Assembly (NCBI GenBank): GCA_964511495.1
Contig: CAZEFT010000001.1
Span: 186,001 to 250,000, forward strand
Length of the DNA: 64,000 nucleotides
DNA from: Litorimonas sp964511495
GTDB taxonomy: Bacteria > Pseudomonadota > Alphaproteobacteria > Caulobacterales > Maricaulaceae
Direction: 5' to 3'
In this document: positions 36,077 through 45,584 of the stretch, piece by piece
Position numbering within the stretch: the stretch's first letter is position 1
How the letters are laid out: every line of letters begins with the position of its first letter
Notes under the pieces: model-generated
Database searches by the model: none
What the model saw: only the letters and a program-made list of their open reading frames with translations
What the model was told of the DNA's origin: nothing
Made by a program: the position numbers and the translations under genes

Positions 36077-37744
36077 ATGGCTAAGAAATTTTTGATCTCC
36101 GGTGGCATTGCCGCACTCGCTCTTGCAGTTACGATTCCCGTCACTGCGAGCCACAATCACGGCTTGCGCGGCATGTTTAGCGGCCATCATCAATCCGGTC
36201 AGCATCAGAATTATGTTCCGGCCCAAACGTGGCATGAACAAGCCACATGGCAAAATACACAAGCCACACAAGCACAACCCTATTACGTGGAACAGGTGCA
36301 GCCGCAATATTATGCGTCCCATAGCTATGGTGCGCAAAATAACACTTTAGGCTTACGTGGTTTCCAAAATAGCAATCCACATCAAAATATTTATTATTCA
36401 CGGGAAGCCGCCCAACAATTTAAGAACAATCGCCATTTCAATGTCGGAAACGTCTCTGTCCGTACTAATGCCTATCACAGCCGCGATATGCTGGATTGGC
36501 AAGAAAATACGACCGGTAAAACACTCACCTTATTGTCCAATCGTGCCAATGGCCTATTGCAAGATAATTCACTTTATATCGGAGCCGGATTCCAAGGCGG
36601 CTTGAAATATCAAAAGACTGACGTCCCCGGGCAATTCCCGATTTTGTCCCGCTTCCCGTTTTTCTCTGATAATACAGATGATGAGTCCGGCGTCTTCGCG
36701 ATTGACCACGCCGCTCTCTCTTTCACATCAACCTTTGGCGACTGGACAACCGTTTACTTACAGCCCGAATATTCCGAAACAGAATATGGCCGTTTCCAAG
36801 ACGAGTTCCAACTTCGCAAAGCCTATGTTGTCTTTGGTAATTTGGAGAGAACACCTTTCTATGCGGCCTTTGGTCGTAAGACCGTCGATTTCGGTAATTT
36901 CGACAGTTATAATGCCTTCACTCATAATGAGGGCGCCCATTATTTCTGGACCGTCTCAGATCAACCGGTATTAGAACTCGGTTTTTATAAAAATGGGTTC
37001 AAAGCGACTGCCTCTGCCTTCTCGGCAGGGCGTCAGCTTCGCGTCGCTTTGGCGGGTGAAGAAAACAATCTTGGTAATTATGCTTTTAATGTCGAGCAAG
37101 AAATCCTTCTGGATCGCGTCGGATTGAACCGAAGCGCCTTTACAGTCGGCGGGGGTTATCTGCATGACACGATTTATCGGGACAATTGGACAGCGCACAC
37201 ATTTGGCGAAAGAAACAGCAGTACGCCCCCGGCCAATCTGATTGAATACCGCAATAGTTTGGTTAACGCCTTCGTCGAATATAATTCGCCGTTCTTCGAC
37301 GCTATGGTCGAATATACAACAACCTTGGAACCTTGGGCAGGAGCCATTCCGCAAGCCCCGGACGGAACTCCCTTCGCGCAATATTTGATTGACCCGGCAG
37401 GCTCTACAACAAGCCGGGACAACATCAATTTTGACGAAGATCTGAGTGTTTTAGTCGCACAGGCTCGTATCAAACCCGTTATTGCCGGCCGAGAACTGGC
37501 TATTGCTGCGACCGGGTCTTGGGGCAATATTAGTGACGATTTCGGCAATCCGATAACGGGCACCACATTCGAGAAAAATCAGCAACACGCGGTCAGCGCA
37601 GAATATGCAATTAACGACTATCTCGATATTGGCGCGGAATTTGTTTATAATAAGGGCTTCATCCCCTTTGTCGCACCACAACTTGTGTCTAATGATGAAA
37701 CAGAAGCCCATGCGATAAATGTTGGATTTAAAGCCCGCTTTTAA
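36077..37744 (+). CDS. Outer-membrane beta-barrel (porin-like) with His/Gln-rich N-terminal segment
   Basis: 555 aa with a Sec signal (residues ~1-24). The mature N-terminus (~25-95) is rich in His, Gln and Tyr (HNHG, GHHQSGQHQNY), a possible metal-binding or extended segment. Residues ~130-555 have alternating amphipathic strands, FGDWTTVYLQPEYSE and AFGRKTVDFGNFDSYN, ending with GFKARF and its terminal Phe, as in outer-membrane barrels. It resembles LbtU-type siderophore porins, but weakly. It starts 38 bp after the sigma-54 regulator gene and may be controlled by it (inference). Confidence 0.75.
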   Translation: MAKKFLISGGIAALALAVTIPVTASHNHGLRGMFSGHHQSGQHQNYVPAQTWHEQATWQNTQATQAQPYYVEQVQPQYYASHSYGAQNNTLGLRGFQNSNPHQNIYYSREAAQQFKNNRHFNVGNVSVRTNAYHSRDMLDWQENTTGKTLTLLSNRANGLLQDNSLYIGAGFQGGLKYQKTDVPGQFPILSRFPFFSDNTDDESGVFAIDHAALSFTSTFGDWTTVYLQPEYSETEYGRFQDEFQLRKAYVVFGNLERTPFYAAFGRKTVDFGNFDSYNAFTHNEGAHYFWTVSDQPVLELGFYKNGFKATASAFSAGRQLRVALAGEENNLGNYAFNVEQEILLDRVGLNRSAFTVGGGYLHDTIYRDNWTAHTFGERNSSTPPANLIEYRNSLVNAFVEYNSPFFDAMVEYTTTLEPWAGAIPQAPDGTPFAQYLIDPAGSTTSRDNINFDEDLSVLVAQARIKPVIAGRELAIAATGSWGNISDDFGNPITGTTFEKNQQHAVSAEYAINDYLDIGAEFVYNKGFIPFVAPQLVSNDETEAHAINVGFKARF

Positions 37745-37934
37745 TCGACCGACAGATTTCTCTAAACCAACTTTTCTTTAAAATCATAGCCTGAATGATA
37801 CCCACAGGCATGCCTTAGACCCCTCGCCTCTCTCTCAATAAAGTCTATCCTTGAAAAATGACAACGCTGTCAGTACAACGTTGTCATAAATCTATGTGTC
37901 ATTCAAAACACAAATAAAATCATGGCAGGAAATT

Positions 37935-39122
37935 ATGGATGTGACGGCGCAAACACGACGCAAACTTTTGGCAAGTGGTGCCGCTTTTGCTCTCGGTGCT
38001 TGTGGAGGTGGTTCCGGAACAAGCGGACCGATTTCAATTTCACCTCCTCCCCCGCCGCCACCTCCGCCTCCACCTCCCCCACCAACGGCTTTCATGCCTA
38101 CGGATGGCGCCTTTAAAAACGCTTTCCAAAATCAGTTTGTGGTCGGCGCAGCCATTGGCACGGCGCAGATAGCAGCAGGGTCGACAGAGGCTTCCATCCT
38201 TCAGGCCCAATTTAATTCCATCACAGCCGAAAATGTGATGAAGCCCGCCACGCTTGCCCCTACAAAAGGCAATTTTGATTTCAGCGAGGCGGATGCACTC
38301 ATCGCTTTTGCAGAAGCCAATAATATTCAAGTGCGCGGCCATGCTTTACTCTGGCACCGCGCCACGCCTGATTATTTTTTCCAAGGCACGCCGGCCGAAG
38401 TCCGTCAGAATCTCGAAGATTACATCACCGCCGTGGTGACGCATTTCAAAGATAAAATTTATGCGTGGGATGTCGTCAACGAAGTTGTAAGCGATAGTGA
38501 TGGCGGCACAGCCCCTTACCGCGATTCCAATTGGTATCAAGCCGCAAGCGGGCCTGATTATATTGATTGGGCCTTCCAAGCCGCCCGTGCGGCAGACCCA
38601 AACGCTCTACTTTTCATTAATGATTATAACACTGAATTATCCGGAAAACGTGGGCGCGTCCTAGACGTCGTCACGGACCTGATCAATCGCAATATCCCTT
38701 TGGATGGCGTCGGGCATCAAATGCATGTTCAAGCAGCCACACCAGCCGAAGACGTTTTAGCGGCTGTCGATGCGGTGGATAATCAATTTATGGGATTAGA
38801 AAACCACATCACTGAATTAGACATTTCAATTTATAACGACCCGGGCTCATGCTTTTCCAGTCAAACGGGTTGTGCCGCAGATTATGGCAATAATATCCCA
38901 CAAAGCGTGATAGACGATCAGGCGCAGAAATATCGAACGCTTTATAGTGGTTTTGCGCAACGTTCCAGCATCACCTCTGTGACAACATGGGGTTTGGCGG
39001 ATAGCCAGTCTTGGTTAAACGGCTATCCCGTTAATCGGACGAATGCGCCGTTGCTTTATGATCGTAATCTGGACGCCAAAAAAGCTTTACAAGCAATCAT
39101 TGAGCCTGACTTCGTCATTTAG
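37935..39122 (+). CDS. GH10 endo-1,4-beta-xylanase, Tat-type lipoprotein
   Basis: 395 aa from the ATG at 37935 (AGGA upstream); an earlier in-frame ATG at 37896 would bury the signal. The N-terminus TRRKLLASGAAFALGAC combines a twin-arginine-like motif with a lipobox. A run of 14 prolines (38043-38084) links it to the GH10 barrel. Catalytic residues: acid/base Glu183 in WDVVNEV and nucleophile Glu294 in ITELDIS; HALLWH and VTTWGLADSQSWL are also typical. Hydrolyses xylan at the cell surface or periplasm. Confidence 0.94.
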   Translation: MDVTAQTRRKLLASGAAFALGACGGGSGTSGPISISPPPPPPPPPPPPPPTAFMPTDGAFKNAFQNQFVVGAAIGTAQIAAGSTEASILQAQFNSITAENVMKPATLAPTKGNFDFSEADALIAFAEANNIQVRGHALLWHRATPDYFFQGTPAEVRQNLEDYITAVVTHFKDKIYAWDVVNEVVSDSDGGTAPYRDSNWYQAASGPDYIDWAFQAARAADPNALLFINDYNTELSGKRGRVLDVVTDLINRNIPLDGVGHQMHVQAATPAEDVLAAVDAVDNQFMGLENHITELDISIYNDPGSCFSSQTGCAADYGNNIPQSVIDDQAQKYRTLYSGFAQRSSITSVTTWGLADSQSWLNGYPVNRTNAPLLYDRNLDAKKALQAIIEPDFVI

Positions 39123-39194
39123 CCCTTTTCACCTTCATAAAAATGAATGGGCGGCGCATCTAGGCTCTATTGCCTGACGTTTGGATATGCCAAG

Positions 39195-39222
39195 ACGGTC
39201 AAGAATAATTAGGCCGTTTTTT
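39195..39222 (+). terminator. Putative terminator after the xylanase gene
   Basis: A 6-bp stem (ACGGTC / GGCCGT with one wobble) and a 12-nt loop run into TTTTTT, just before the methyltransferase start. A short stem, so only moderate support. Confidence 0.4.
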
Positions 39223-39235
39223 ATGCTACACCCTT

Positions 39236-40375
39236 ATGTCACTTTCTCTTATGTCGCACTCTGACATTTTTGAAATTTTCTTCGCGACGGCACCTGGTCT
39301 TGAACCCTTCTTACGGGACGAAGTGAAAGCAGCGGGTTTCCATAATCCCAAAACCGTCAAGGGCGGCGTCACCATAGAAGGCCGTTGGCCCGACGTCTGG
39401 CGCGCTAACCTTACACTGAGAGGGGCCTCCACCGTCTTGGCACGGATTGGACAGTTTCGAGCCTTTCATTTGGCACAATTGGATAAACGCTCACGCAAAT
39501 TTCCTTGGGCCGAAATTTTGACCCAAGGACAGAGTATCAAGGTCGAAGTTGTCACCAATCGCAAGTCGAAAATTTATCATACCGGAGCCGCAATTGAGCG
39601 TATTGAACGCGCTATTCATGAAGAGTTCGGCGCTGAAATTGCCGATAATCGCGAGAGCGCAGACACCCTAATCAAAACGCGGATTGATGACAATACCGTT
39701 CATCTCTCCGTTGATACATCAGGCATTGGTTTACATAAGCGCGGGCATAAACAAGCGATGGGCAAAGCCCCGTTACGGGAAACCATGGCGGCTTTGTTAT
39801 TGCGCGGTTGCGGTTATAAAGGTCATGAGACAGTTTTAGATCCGATGTGTGGCTCCGGCACCTTCGTCATAGAAGCTGCAGAAATTGCTCAAAATAAAAT
39901 GGCCGGGCGCAGTCGAAGTTTCGCCTTTGAAAAACTGGCTACTTTTAACGCAGAGGCCATCGAAGCGGTGAAGCAAAGCTGGCAAGAGGCCTCCACCTCT
40001 CATCAGTTCCACGGCTCTGACCGAAACGTCAAAGTGATTGGCATGGCACAGGAAAATGCAACCCGTGCAGGGATTGCAGATGTTTGTCATTTCTCCCCCA
40101 CCCCATTGGCGAAACTTAAACGCCCTGACGGGCCTGCGGGATTGGTTATTGTCAATCCACCTTATGGGGCGCGTATCGGTAAGAAACGCGATCTTTATGC
40201 GCTCTATAAATCTTTTGGCGATGTGATGCGGGCCGAGTTTTCGGGTTGGCGCGTCGGCATGGTGACGGCGGATAGCGGTCTGGCCAAAACCACAGAATTG
40301 GATTGGGACAAGGTGAGCCCCCCTATCGCCCATGGCGGTTTACGGGTAAAGCTGTTCCAAACGAAGCCGCTTTAA
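39236..40375 (+). CDS. THUMP-domain class I SAM-dependent RNA methyltransferase
   Basis: 379 aa. N-terminal ferredoxin-like plus THUMP region (to ~residue 160; FFATAPGLEPFLRDEVK and DTSGIGLHKRGHKQ), then a Rossmann methyltransferase with LDPMCGSGTFVIEAA and catalytic NPPYGARIG. Corresponds to the RlmL N-terminal half (23S rRNA guanine-N2 methylation in E. coli), though the exact target is not certain. A second ATG five codons in is an alternative start. Confidence 0.92.
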   Translation: MSLSLMSHSDIFEIFFATAPGLEPFLRDEVKAAGFHNPKTVKGGVTIEGRWPDVWRANLTLRGASTVLARIGQFRAFHLAQLDKRSRKFPWAEILTQGQSIKVEVVTNRKSKIYHTGAAIERIERAIHEEFGAEIADNRESADTLIKTRIDDNTVHLSVDTSGIGLHKRGHKQAMGKAPLRETMAALLLRGCGYKGHETVLDPMCGSGTFVIEAAEIAQNKMAGRSRSFAFEKLATFNAEAIEAVKQSWQEASTSHQFHGSDRNVKVIGMAQENATRAGIADVCHFSPTPLAKLKRPDGPAGLVIVNPPYGARIGKKRDLYALYKSFGDVMRAEFSGWRVGMVTADSGLAKTTELDWDKVSPPIAHGGLRVKLFQTKPL

Positions 40376-40543
40376 TAAGAAAAAACAAAGCCTTAGAAGG
40401 CTTGCCACATTTCTGCCATCAGTCTGTCAGAAAATTAAGGCAACGTTTTTCTGCTCTTATGCATTCATCCCTCATCATCGCCTGAACGCAGTGCCCAATA
40501 CGGTGTGTTGTGTTGGGCAAATGACACAAGAAAGGTAGGACTT

Positions 40544-41062
40544 ATGACTTATTTAAAGACAACAACACTGACTCTGACAGCAGCATTTTTTGCTTTGGGA
40601 ACAGCTCATGCGTATGACGCGCCATCTTCATTTACAGAAATTGACACGGATGCAAATGGACAAGTTAATTTCACTGAATATGCCTATGACGCGCAGTTGC
40701 GCGGTCAATCACTGACAATAGCCATGCGCCAATTCAATGTGATTTCAGGTGGGGAGCAGACGTTTAACCAAGAACAATATACAGCTTCTTTTGCTATCCA
40801 AGGCGAGATTGAAGCCCGTAACACTGAAAAAACAGTTCTGATGCCCATCGAGTCTACAGCTGTATTAGGTGAAGTGGCAACGGGTATTGTGATTGAAGAT
40901 ACTCAGCAAGACCCGGATACGCCCATTGACGAAGGGACAACTAACGAGACCTCGGACAATGGTGATGCAATATGGGAAGACGAAACGGCTCCTATGAATG
41001 GCTCTGACATGAATGCCGCTGAGATGAATAACTCGAAGATGAATGGCGCAGGAACAAAGTAA
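40544..41062 (+). CDS. Secreted EF-hand protein
   Basis: 172 aa from the ATG at 40544 (AGG upstream), giving a Sec signal cleaved after AHA. One canonical EF-hand loop DTDANGQVNFTE (D-x-D-x-N-G...E) suggests Ca2+ binding. The C-terminal half is acidic and low complexity, with repeated Met-Asn pairs (MNGSDMNAAEMNN). Function unknown; a periplasmic calcium-binding protein is likely. Confidence 0.78.
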   Translation: MTYLKTTTLTLTAAFFALGTAHAYDAPSSFTEIDTDANGQVNFTEYAYDAQLRGQSLTIAMRQFNVISGGEQTFNQEQYTASFAIQGEIEARNTEKTVLMPIESTAVLGEVATGIVIEDTQQDPDTPIDEGTTNETSDNGDAIWEDETAPMNGSDMNAAEMNNSKMNGAGTK

Positions 41063-41090
41063 GGCGTCACGTTTATCATATTACCTGATA

Positions 41091-41126
41091 GTCCTATCCC
41101 TTGTCCTCCGAGGGGTAGGGCTTTTT
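41091..41126 (+). terminator. Rho-independent terminator after the EF-hand gene
   Basis: A 10-bp stem built on CCTATCCC / GGGGTAGG (one wobble) is followed by TTTTT. It overlaps the end of the convergent charged-protein gene by one or two bases. Confidence 0.75.
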
Positions 41127-41802
41127 AGTCCGCTTTGACCAACCGTAAAAACGGCTTTTTATGAGGCCGGGTAGTTATACCTTCATCGGGTAAAGGCGCG
41201 TATTCAGGAATAAAAGGCTCCACCTTTTGATGGGTCATCTCTCTATTGGGTTTAGACACGTTCAGATCACTCATATTGTCAGGCTCGTTACTCACATCTG
41301 GACAATCATCTTCAATATGCCTTACGCGCGGCGCGTAACCCTTTTTGGATCCAAACCCGTTTTTCTTCTTAAACCCAGAAGCGGTTTTCTTTTTCCAAGT
41401 CGGTTGTGTGCGCTCATATTCCGCATCAGGATCAAGCCCCTCCGCTTCGATTTGCTGTTTGGCTTTGAGCTCTTTGAGCTTTTTATTCATACGCGCGACG
41501 ACTTGCTTCTGCGCCGCAGACAGCGCATCCCCTGCACGCCCTTTTTCCAGATCGTGAAAGGCTGAACCAAATTTTTCCAAACGTTCCAAAACGCTTTCGC
41601 CAAACTCATCTTCAAATTCGCTGATATGGCCCAATTCGGTTAGTTTGGCATGGAGGCGGGCAATTTTACGCTTCGCATTGCGCGCAGACCGCTCACGCGC
41701 CTTCGCCATTTTATCGCGATAGGCCGTTTGCGCTTCGTCCCGGGCCTCTTGTTCAGCCTGCCACTGTGCTTTGTCGTAATTCTCTTTGTCATAGTCGGAC
41801 AT
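41125..41802 (-). CDS. Highly charged protein of unknown function
   Basis: 225 aa; Lys, Glu and Asp make up much of it. Residues 1-120 are helical with coiled-coil potential (RERSARNAKRKIARLHAKL, AQKQVVARMNKKLKELKAKQ); the middle ~130-155 is Lys-rich (KKKTASGFKKKNGFGSKKG); the C-terminal part looks disordered. No signal or membrane helix. It could bind nucleic acid; no family recognised. Same orientation as gapR, which lies 70 bp upstream. Confidence 0.7.
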   Translation of the reverse strand: MSDYDKENYDKAQWQAEQEARDEAQTAYRDKMAKARERSARNAKRKIARLHAKLTELGHISEFEDEFGESVLERLEKFGSAFHDLEKGRAGDALSAAQKQVVARMNKKLKELKAKQQIEAEGLDPDAEYERTQPTWKKKTASGFKKKNGFGSKKGYAPRVRHIEDDCPDVSNEPDNMSDLNVSKPNREMTHQKVEPFIPEYAPLPDEGITTRPHKKPFLRLVKAD

Positions 41803-41872
41803 AGGTACCGACTAACAGAAAAAGAACAAAAATGGAACGAATAATTTCTTAAGCCGAAATCCGTAAATTTAC

Positions 41873-42139
41873 CTATTGGTCGGCTACGACTTCCATATAC
41901 ATATCGAGCAGGGCTTCCTGTTCGGCGCGCTCTGCCGCATCTTGCTTACGCAGGGCGATGACCTTGCGCATAACTTTGGAATCAAAACCGAATGTTTTCA
42001 CTTCCGCATAGACTTCGCGAATGTCTGTGGCGAGCTCGGCCTTCTCGGCTTCCAATCGCTCAATCCGGGCGATAAATTGTTTTAATTTTTCACGCGTGGC
42101 TTGGCCCATTTGATCCGCACGGTCAGCATCAGAAATCAT
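41873..42139 (-). CDS. gapR: GapR family nucleoid-associated protein (DUF2312)
   Basis: 88 aa. The pattern RIERLEAEKAELATDIREVYAEVKTFGFDSKVMRKVIALRK-like, broken here for length, and the terminal ALLDMYM match GapR of Caulobacter, which encircles overtwisted, AT-rich DNA ahead of replication and transcription. The family is alphaproteobacterial. Confidence 0.93.
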   Translation of the reverse strand: MISDADRADQMGQATREKLKQFIARIERLEAEKAELATDIREVYAEVKTFGFDSKVMRKVIALRKQDAAERAEQEALLDMYMEVVADQ

Positions 42140-42360
42140 TGGAAACCTCTTTTAGTCATTAGGGATATTTTCTCGACCCACTCTCTATCTCCCCCGGCCC
42201 CACTCGGCTATGGCTCACAACCTAGGAAATTGTGGACAAGCTTTGCGCATCTCACAAATCCGGCGAAATCATATTGGGGGTATTGGTAAATCCGTCGCAA
42301 TAATAACACTGCCCTTTTTCGTTTGGGCGCGTATATACAGCGTAAGAAAAAGGAAAACTC

Positions 42361-42561
42361 ATGCTTAACATTTTAATCGCCCTGACCGTTTTGGCGTTTT
42401 TATTCGTTTTATTCACCCTCGTTATGGGGGCAAAAAATATGGGCGGCAAAGACGAGGCCGCCAGACTACGCTCCAATATTTGGATGCGCCGCCGTGTTAC
42501 GGGACAGGTCGTGGCCATCGGCTTGCTCATGCTTACTCTTTATATCAAAACAAAAGGCTAA
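42361..42561 (+). CDS. Twin-transmembrane HIG1-domain protein
   Basis: 66 aa with two membrane helices (ILIALTVLAFLFVLFTLVMG and VTGQVVAIGLLMLTLYI) separated by a short polar loop with RLRSNIWMRRRV, the HIG1-like motif (respiratory supercomplex associated). In Alphaproteobacteria this gene regularly precedes the cobalamin adenosyltransferase gene, here 9 bp downstream. Confidence 0.88.
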   Translation: MLNILIALTVLAFLFVLFTLVMGAKNMGGKDEAARLRSNIWMRRRVTGQVVAIGLLMLTLYIKTKG

Positions 42562-42570
42562 GCCAAAATC

Positions 42571-43146
42571 ATGGTGAAGCTCAATAAAATTTACACACGC
42601 ACAGGCGATGACGGATCGACCGGATTGGTGGACGGTTCCCGCCTTTCGAAATCTGATCTGCGTGTTTGTGCCTATGGCGATGTAGACGAAACCAATGCCG
42701 TCATCGGTCTCGTCCGGCTTCATCTGGAAAGTCGCCTTTTGGACGATATGCTCTCGCGCATTCAAAATGATCTCTTTGATCTGGGGGCTGACCTCGCGAC
42801 ACCTCTGCCGAAACAAGGCGATAAAGAGAGCGAATATGCACTGCGTATGAGCCAGTCCCAAACCTCCCGCCTGGAAAAAGAATTAGATAAGTTAAATGCT
42901 GATCTTGAACCCCTGACCAGCTTTGTCTTACCCGGCGGTCATCCGCCTTCTGCTTATTTGCATCAAGCCCGTACAGTGTGCCGCCGCGCTGAGCGCGTCT
43001 GTGTCGCATTGGCAGATGAAGAAGATATCACGCCTGCGGCGCTGACCTATTTAAACCGTTTATCGGATTTCTTATTCGTTGCCGCGAGATGGGCCAATGA
43101 CCAAGGCGAAGCCGACGTAAAATGGATCCCTGGCGCGAATCGGTAA
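42571..43146 (+). CDS. Cob(I)alamin adenosyltransferase, PduO type
   Basis: 191 aa. N-terminal TRTGDDGSTGLVDGSRLSK ATP-binding motif and C-terminal LNRLSDFLFVAARWAN are hallmarks of PduO/MMAB-type enzymes. Transfers the 5'-deoxyadenosyl group from ATP to cob(I)alamin to make coenzyme B12. In an operon with the HIG1 gene. Confidence 0.95.
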   Translation: MVKLNKIYTRTGDDGSTGLVDGSRLSKSDLRVCAYGDVDETNAVIGLVRLHLESRLLDDMLSRIQNDLFDLGADLATPLPKQGDKESEYALRMSQSQTSRLEKELDKLNADLEPLTSFVLPGGHPPSAYLHQARTVCRRAERVCVALADEEDITPAALTYLNRLSDFLFVAARWANDQGEADVKWIPGANR

Positions 43147-43196
43147 AAGGCAGAGCGTCCAAAAACCTGTTTATCTAAAATCCGTTTTTCGACTCT

Positions 43197-43820
43197 CTAT
43201 TCACCCGTTTTCAAATGTCGAATGACGCGGCCTGCGATATCATTTGGGGTTGAGCGTCCGAAGAAGTAATCTACGAATTTTCCGTTCTCATCCATCAGAT
43301 ACATAATATCGGAATGATCGACCGTATAGTCACCCGCACTGTCCGGCGTGTCCACTTTGGTGGCGTAGACTTTATAAGCCGCTTTTGCGACTTCGATTTC
43401 TTCTACCGTGCCGGTAAAGCCTTTTAGCCCTTCAGGAAAACCATTCGCCGTTATATATTGTGACAAGCTTTCCACCGTATCGCGCTCCGGGTCGACGGAA
43501 ATCAAGACATATCCGATATCATCGCCCCTCTTTCCCAAAAGCGTTTGGGCCTGACCCATTTTTTGCAGAGCCGTCGGGCAAAAATCAGGACAATATGTAA
43601 AGCCGAAATAAACTAAATGTGGCTTACCCGTCAGAGCGGCTTCGTTCACACGTTCGCCGGATTGGTTAATCAAAGAAAACGCTCCGCCGATGTTGGCCTC
43701 GCCCGACGTCACAGTCCGGCCCGAACTGGCGGTCGGTTCAGAATTACCACAAGCTGATAGGCCAAAGGACAAGCCCAAAGCCAATAATGATGTTGCAAAA
43801 AATTCTGTCTGAATGCGCAT
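43197..43820 (-). CDS. SCO1/SenC family lipoprotein (PrrC-like)
   Basis: 207 aa started at 43820, which gives a lipoprotein signal (lipobox LSAC); the longer frame to 43949 would bury it. Thioredoxin-like copper protein: Cys77-x3-Cys81 (CPDFC) and His169 (TVDHSD) are the copper ligands. SCO proteins assemble the CuA centre of cytochrome oxidase; in Rhodobacter the homologue prrC/senC is in the reg/prr locus. Here it is divergent from regB. Confidence 0.93.
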   Translation of the reverse strand: MRIQTEFFATSLLALGLSFGLSACGNSEPTASSGRTVTSGEANIGGAFSLINQSGERVNEAALTGKPHLVYFGFTYCPDFCPTALQKMGQAQTLLGKRGDDIGYVLISVDPERDTVESLSQYITANGFPEGLKGFTGTVEEIEVAKAAYKVYATKVDTPDSAGDYTVDHSDIMYLMDENGKFVDYFFGRSTPNDIAGRVIRHLKTGE

Positions 43821-44030
43821 GACCGGCCTTTTCTCTCGACGGGCAAACTGTCTGCGCCCGCGATAAAATAATATCCAACTTTGTGTCGCAGCCGTATAAC
43901 ATAATATGGCTCCCACACCACAGTCTTTGCCCGCCTTTTCGTTCGACAAAATGACGCGATCTCAGTGCGGCTCTTTATTTCTGGCTCTCATTGCTCTTGA
44001 TAGATTGATACGAATGCCTGTTCCAAATCC

Positions 44031-45380
44031 ATGGGGCTATGCATGAAAGATTATAATAATGCCGCACTTATTGCCGGGATGAGCCAAGGGCTCTCACCAG
44101 CACAACCGGCCCTGACCATGGGACGTCTGCGCCGATATACCTTGGTCTTGCTTCGTTGGGGCGCAATTGGCGGACAGGTTCTGGCCCTCTTTATTGTGAG
44201 TCAAATCCTGCAATACCCCTATCCCGTTCTGGGCTGCGCAATTGTAATCGGAATGAGCGTCTTGGTGAACCTTGCCATTACGACGCTCCTGCCCCTCGAC
44301 AGGCGGGTTGGTGACCGTGAGGCCTTGTTTCAATTAGGGTTTGATATTCTCCAATTGGCGGCTTTGCTCTGGTTGACGGGCGGCATTACAAATCCCTTTG
44401 CCATCTTATTCCTGGCCCCCGTTGTGACGAGTGCGACGACATTGTCGAAACCGGTGCTTCTCACTCTGGGGGCACTAGCCACAACCTTATCCCTGGGGCT
44501 CGTCTTTTATTCTCAACCCCTGCCGTGGGAAGCCGAAGCCCCTCTGGATTTTCCTTTATTATTTCGCTTGGGTGTGTGGGCCGCAATCCTTGTCGGGTCG
44601 TTCTTTACATCAATTTATGCCTGGCGGGCCACGAAAGAGAGCCGCAAAATGGCGGCTGCCTTGGCGGCAGCAGAAACCCTTTTAGCGCAAGAGCAAAAGC
44701 TTTCCGCCTTGGGTGGGCTCGCCGCCGCCGCAGCTCATGAATTGGGAACACCTTTGGGTACGATACAGGTCGTAGCCAAAGAAATGACTCGCGAAATCCC
44801 GCAAGGCACAGCCTTGGCCGAAGATGCAGCTTTAGTCTTGTCGCAAGCCCAAAGGTGCCGCGCCATTCTGGAGCAATTAGCCCTACGCGGGGATGAAGGA
44901 GACGCCATTCATGATCGCCTCAGTCTTGAAGACTTATTTGAAGAAGCAGCGGAGCCATTTATCACAATGGAACCAGATATTATTATCAATGTCAGCGGTC
45001 AGGGTGACCTGCCTGATTTACGGCGTCAGGCCGAACTGATTTATGCCTTGAAAAATTTCATCGAAAATGCCGTCGATTTTGCCAAGGACAGAGTCTTATT
45101 AAGCGGTCATTGGGATGAGAAGACTGTCACCATTTATATTGATGATGACGGCCCCGGTTTTGACCCAACAATTACGGAACGCCTCGGTCAACCTTATGTG
45201 ACCATGCGTAATCGTCAAAAAGGGAAGAAACCAACAGCAGGCGGTTTGGGCTTGGGCGTCTTTATTGCCTCAACCTTGATCGAACGCACAGGCGGTAAGG
45301 TTAAGTTTAAACGTGCACCTGCGGGAGGCGCCCGCATCGAAGCCGTCTGGCCAAGAGAGGCCCTTTTACCTCAAGAATAA
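44031..45380 (+). CDS. regB: Redox-sensing histidine kinase RegB/PrrB/ActS
   Basis: 449 aa. Six membrane helices (about residues 37-200), containing the quinone-binding heptapeptide GGITNPF (117-123). H-box AAHELGTPLG with His236, and the redox-active Cys276 in the motif QRCRAIL; the 40-residue distance equals His225-Cys265 in R. capsulatus RegB. HATPase_c follows (NFIENA, DDDGPGFD, GLGLGVFI). Under reducing, low-oxygen conditions it phosphorylates RegA. Start at the first ATG or the ATG four codons later (44043). Confidence 0.95.
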   Translation: MGLCMKDYNNAALIAGMSQGLSPAQPALTMGRLRRYTLVLLRWGAIGGQVLALFIVSQILQYPYPVLGCAIVIGMSVLVNLAITTLLPLDRRVGDREALFQLGFDILQLAALLWLTGGITNPFAILFLAPVVTSATTLSKPVLLTLGALATTLSLGLVFYSQPLPWEAEAPLDFPLLFRLGVWAAILVGSFFTSIYAWRATKESRKMAAALAAAETLLAQEQKLSALGGLAAAAAHELGTPLGTIQVVAKEMTREIPQGTALAEDAALVLSQAQRCRAILEQLALRGDEGDAIHDRLSLEDLFEEAAEPFITMEPDIIINVSGQGDLPDLRRQAELIYALKNFIENAVDFAKDRVLLSGHWDEKTVTIYIDDDGPGFDPTITERLGQPYVTMRNRQKGKKPTAGGLGLGVFIASTLIERTGGKVKFKRAPAGGARIEAVWPREALLPQE

Positions 45381-45584
45381 GCGTGGGGTCGCGAGCATGA
45401 GACCGGCTTTATTTTACGAAATTGGGCCTGTTAAATTCATCGCGGCTCTCTTTGCGGACGGATAGTCGCACCTTAAATAACAGTCATAACCCGACTCATG
45501 TGAGTCTTGCTGCGTAATCTAATTATAGGAATGAATAACTGCAGACGTTTTCAAATACGCTCTCAATTAGAAAGACCGACGATA

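Noticed and set aside
39836..40333. 165-aa minus-strand open frame
   Set aside because: Antisense to the methyltransferase domain of the THUMP gene.
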